6,160 bases of DNA, from NCBI GenBank assembly GCA_020053615.1, contig JAGVMW010000124.1, positions 1 to 6,160 of the forward strand, written 5' to 3'. The DNA comes from an archaeon. GTDB lineage: Archaea; Nanobdellota; Nanobdellia; Woesearchaeales; GW2011-AR9. This document shows, one piece after another, positions 5,494-6,160 of this stretch. A model generated the notes under the pieces. That model was not told the origin of the DNA and did no database searches. It was given only the letters and a program-made list of their open reading frames with translations. Positions within the stretch are counted from its first letter, which is position 1. The number at the start of each line of letters is the position of its first letter. The position numbers were made by a program, and so were the translations under genes.

Positions 5494-6138
5494 TTATCCC
5501 AGCTCTTTCTCGAACTTCTTTGAGTCAAATCTGAACCCTTTACCTAGAAATCCCATAATACTTTGCGTATCATTATATGCATTCTGCAAACACACTGAAG
5601 CTCCAGGAGAAGGAGTGATATTAAAAATAATCTTATTCCCTAATATTTTAGCCTCTCCCATCACCAGCTTCTTTTCATTAGTATTAACTATCTGCGGCCT
5701 TATCCCACCAACTTTCCTCCTAAACTTTAGCTCACTTAATTTTATTGAAGGAACAATCTTTTTTACTTCTTGAATAAACATATATTTTTCAATGAATGGC
5801 AGATCAAATCCAAAATTCTTAATCACATACTTGAATAATATCGGTTCAGATAATATCTTTAACAAACTTAACACTCCTTCAATCCTAAATACTGAAGTTT
5901 TAAAAAAATCTGGAACAGTAGCATAATGATGCCTTTCCAGCAGAGGCAATACTTTAGCGGTAGGTCCGAAACGTGTCTCTTTTGGATTTCCAATGTCAAG
6001 GTCTCCATGTATAGCAGCGAAAGGTAATTTTTCAATCTGCAACGTATAAACTTTGCCATTGAGCGGCACAGTCCGTTTTGTGAGTGATAGCACCATATCC
6101 ACCTGAAAACAAGGACGGCTTTGCCGTCCTGTTTTCAT
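5494..6138 (-). pseudogene. C-terminal remnant of an FAD-dependent oxidoreductase (malate:quinone oxidoreductase / L-2-hydroxyglutarate dehydrogenase-like)
   Basis: The open frame gives 214 residues. From about residue 26 it follows the substrate-binding and C-terminal part of the DAO-type flavoenzymes: LNGKVYTLQIEKLPFAAIHGD (26-46), ETRFGPTAKVLPLLER (54-69), GGIRPQIV (144-151), LVMGEAKI (158-165) and FNITPSPGASVCL (172-184), the last being the conserved loop near the flavin. Intact relatives have roughly 400 or more residues and begin with a GxGxxG FAD-binding fold, absent here. The first twelve residues are encoded wholly within a hairpin (6104-6137), and a stop codon directly precedes the ATG, so the N-terminus is not native; even M15 would leave a half enzyme. 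It was probably inactivated by truncation or rearrangement at the hairpin. The alternatives are a frameshifted gene continuing past the window edge or a retained C-terminal fragment. Confidence 0.7.
6104..6137. repeat. Strong near-perfect hairpin at the breakpoint of the oxidoreductase remnant
   Basis: The arms 6104-6119 (TGAAAACAAGGACGGC) and 6123-6137 (GCCGTCCTGTTTTCA) pair over 15 base pairs with a single extra A, around a TTT loop. GC-rich at its core and A/T-rich at the base, it looks like a bidirectional intrinsic-terminator-type hairpin or a dispersed inverted repeat. It forms the 5' end of the truncated reading frame, where coding homology stops. Confidence 0.8.
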
Positions 6139-6160
6139 TTAATGAGATGCAACTATCGCA

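Overview
The window looks like a compact, AT-rich archaeal chromosome segment, probably from a small-genome DPANN-type lineage; the lineage is an inference from style and no marker gene is present. The archaeal assignment rests on TATA-like boxes (TTTATAAAT, TTTTATAG) centred about 26-27 bases before start codons (a leaderless arrangement), a tRNA-Val(GAC) of archaeal type without an encoded CCA end and with its own TATA box, few Shine-Dalgarno motifs, very short intergenic gaps and proteins rich in Lys and Glu.

Left part (1-867), mostly minus strand. The first codons of a minus-strand gene leave the window at base 1. Next is a 154-residue membrane protein with two membrane spans and a PH-like domain (138-602). 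Upstream of it is a GC-rich, strongly self-complementary segment (about 619-781) that reads like a structured RNA with a pseudoknot, and then a tRNA-Val gene (795-867).

Middle (978-5471), all plus strand. An MFS-type transporter is followed after 7 bases by a class I SAM-dependent methyltransferase, and the two look like one operon. Three proteins of unknown function follow: 527 residues (helical, with a charged linker and an aromatic tail), 109 residues (two copies of a 39-residue repeat) and 234 residues (coiled coil and low-complexity linker). The second and third each have a TATA box in a gap of about 34 bases, so they may be transcribed separately despite tight packing.

Right end (5494-6138), minus strand and convergent. 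This is the C-terminal part of an FAD-dependent oxidoreductase of the malate:quinone oxidoreductase / L-2-hydroxyglutarate dehydrogenase type. It lacks the N-terminal FAD-binding half, and its apparent first twelve codons lie inside a near-perfect hairpin, so it is best read as a broken gene.

No CRISPR array, insertion sequence or defence system is visible. The items most worth following are the pseudoknotted RNA candidate, the repeat protein with its two uncharacterised neighbours, and the hairpin at the breakpoint of the oxidoreductase remnant.
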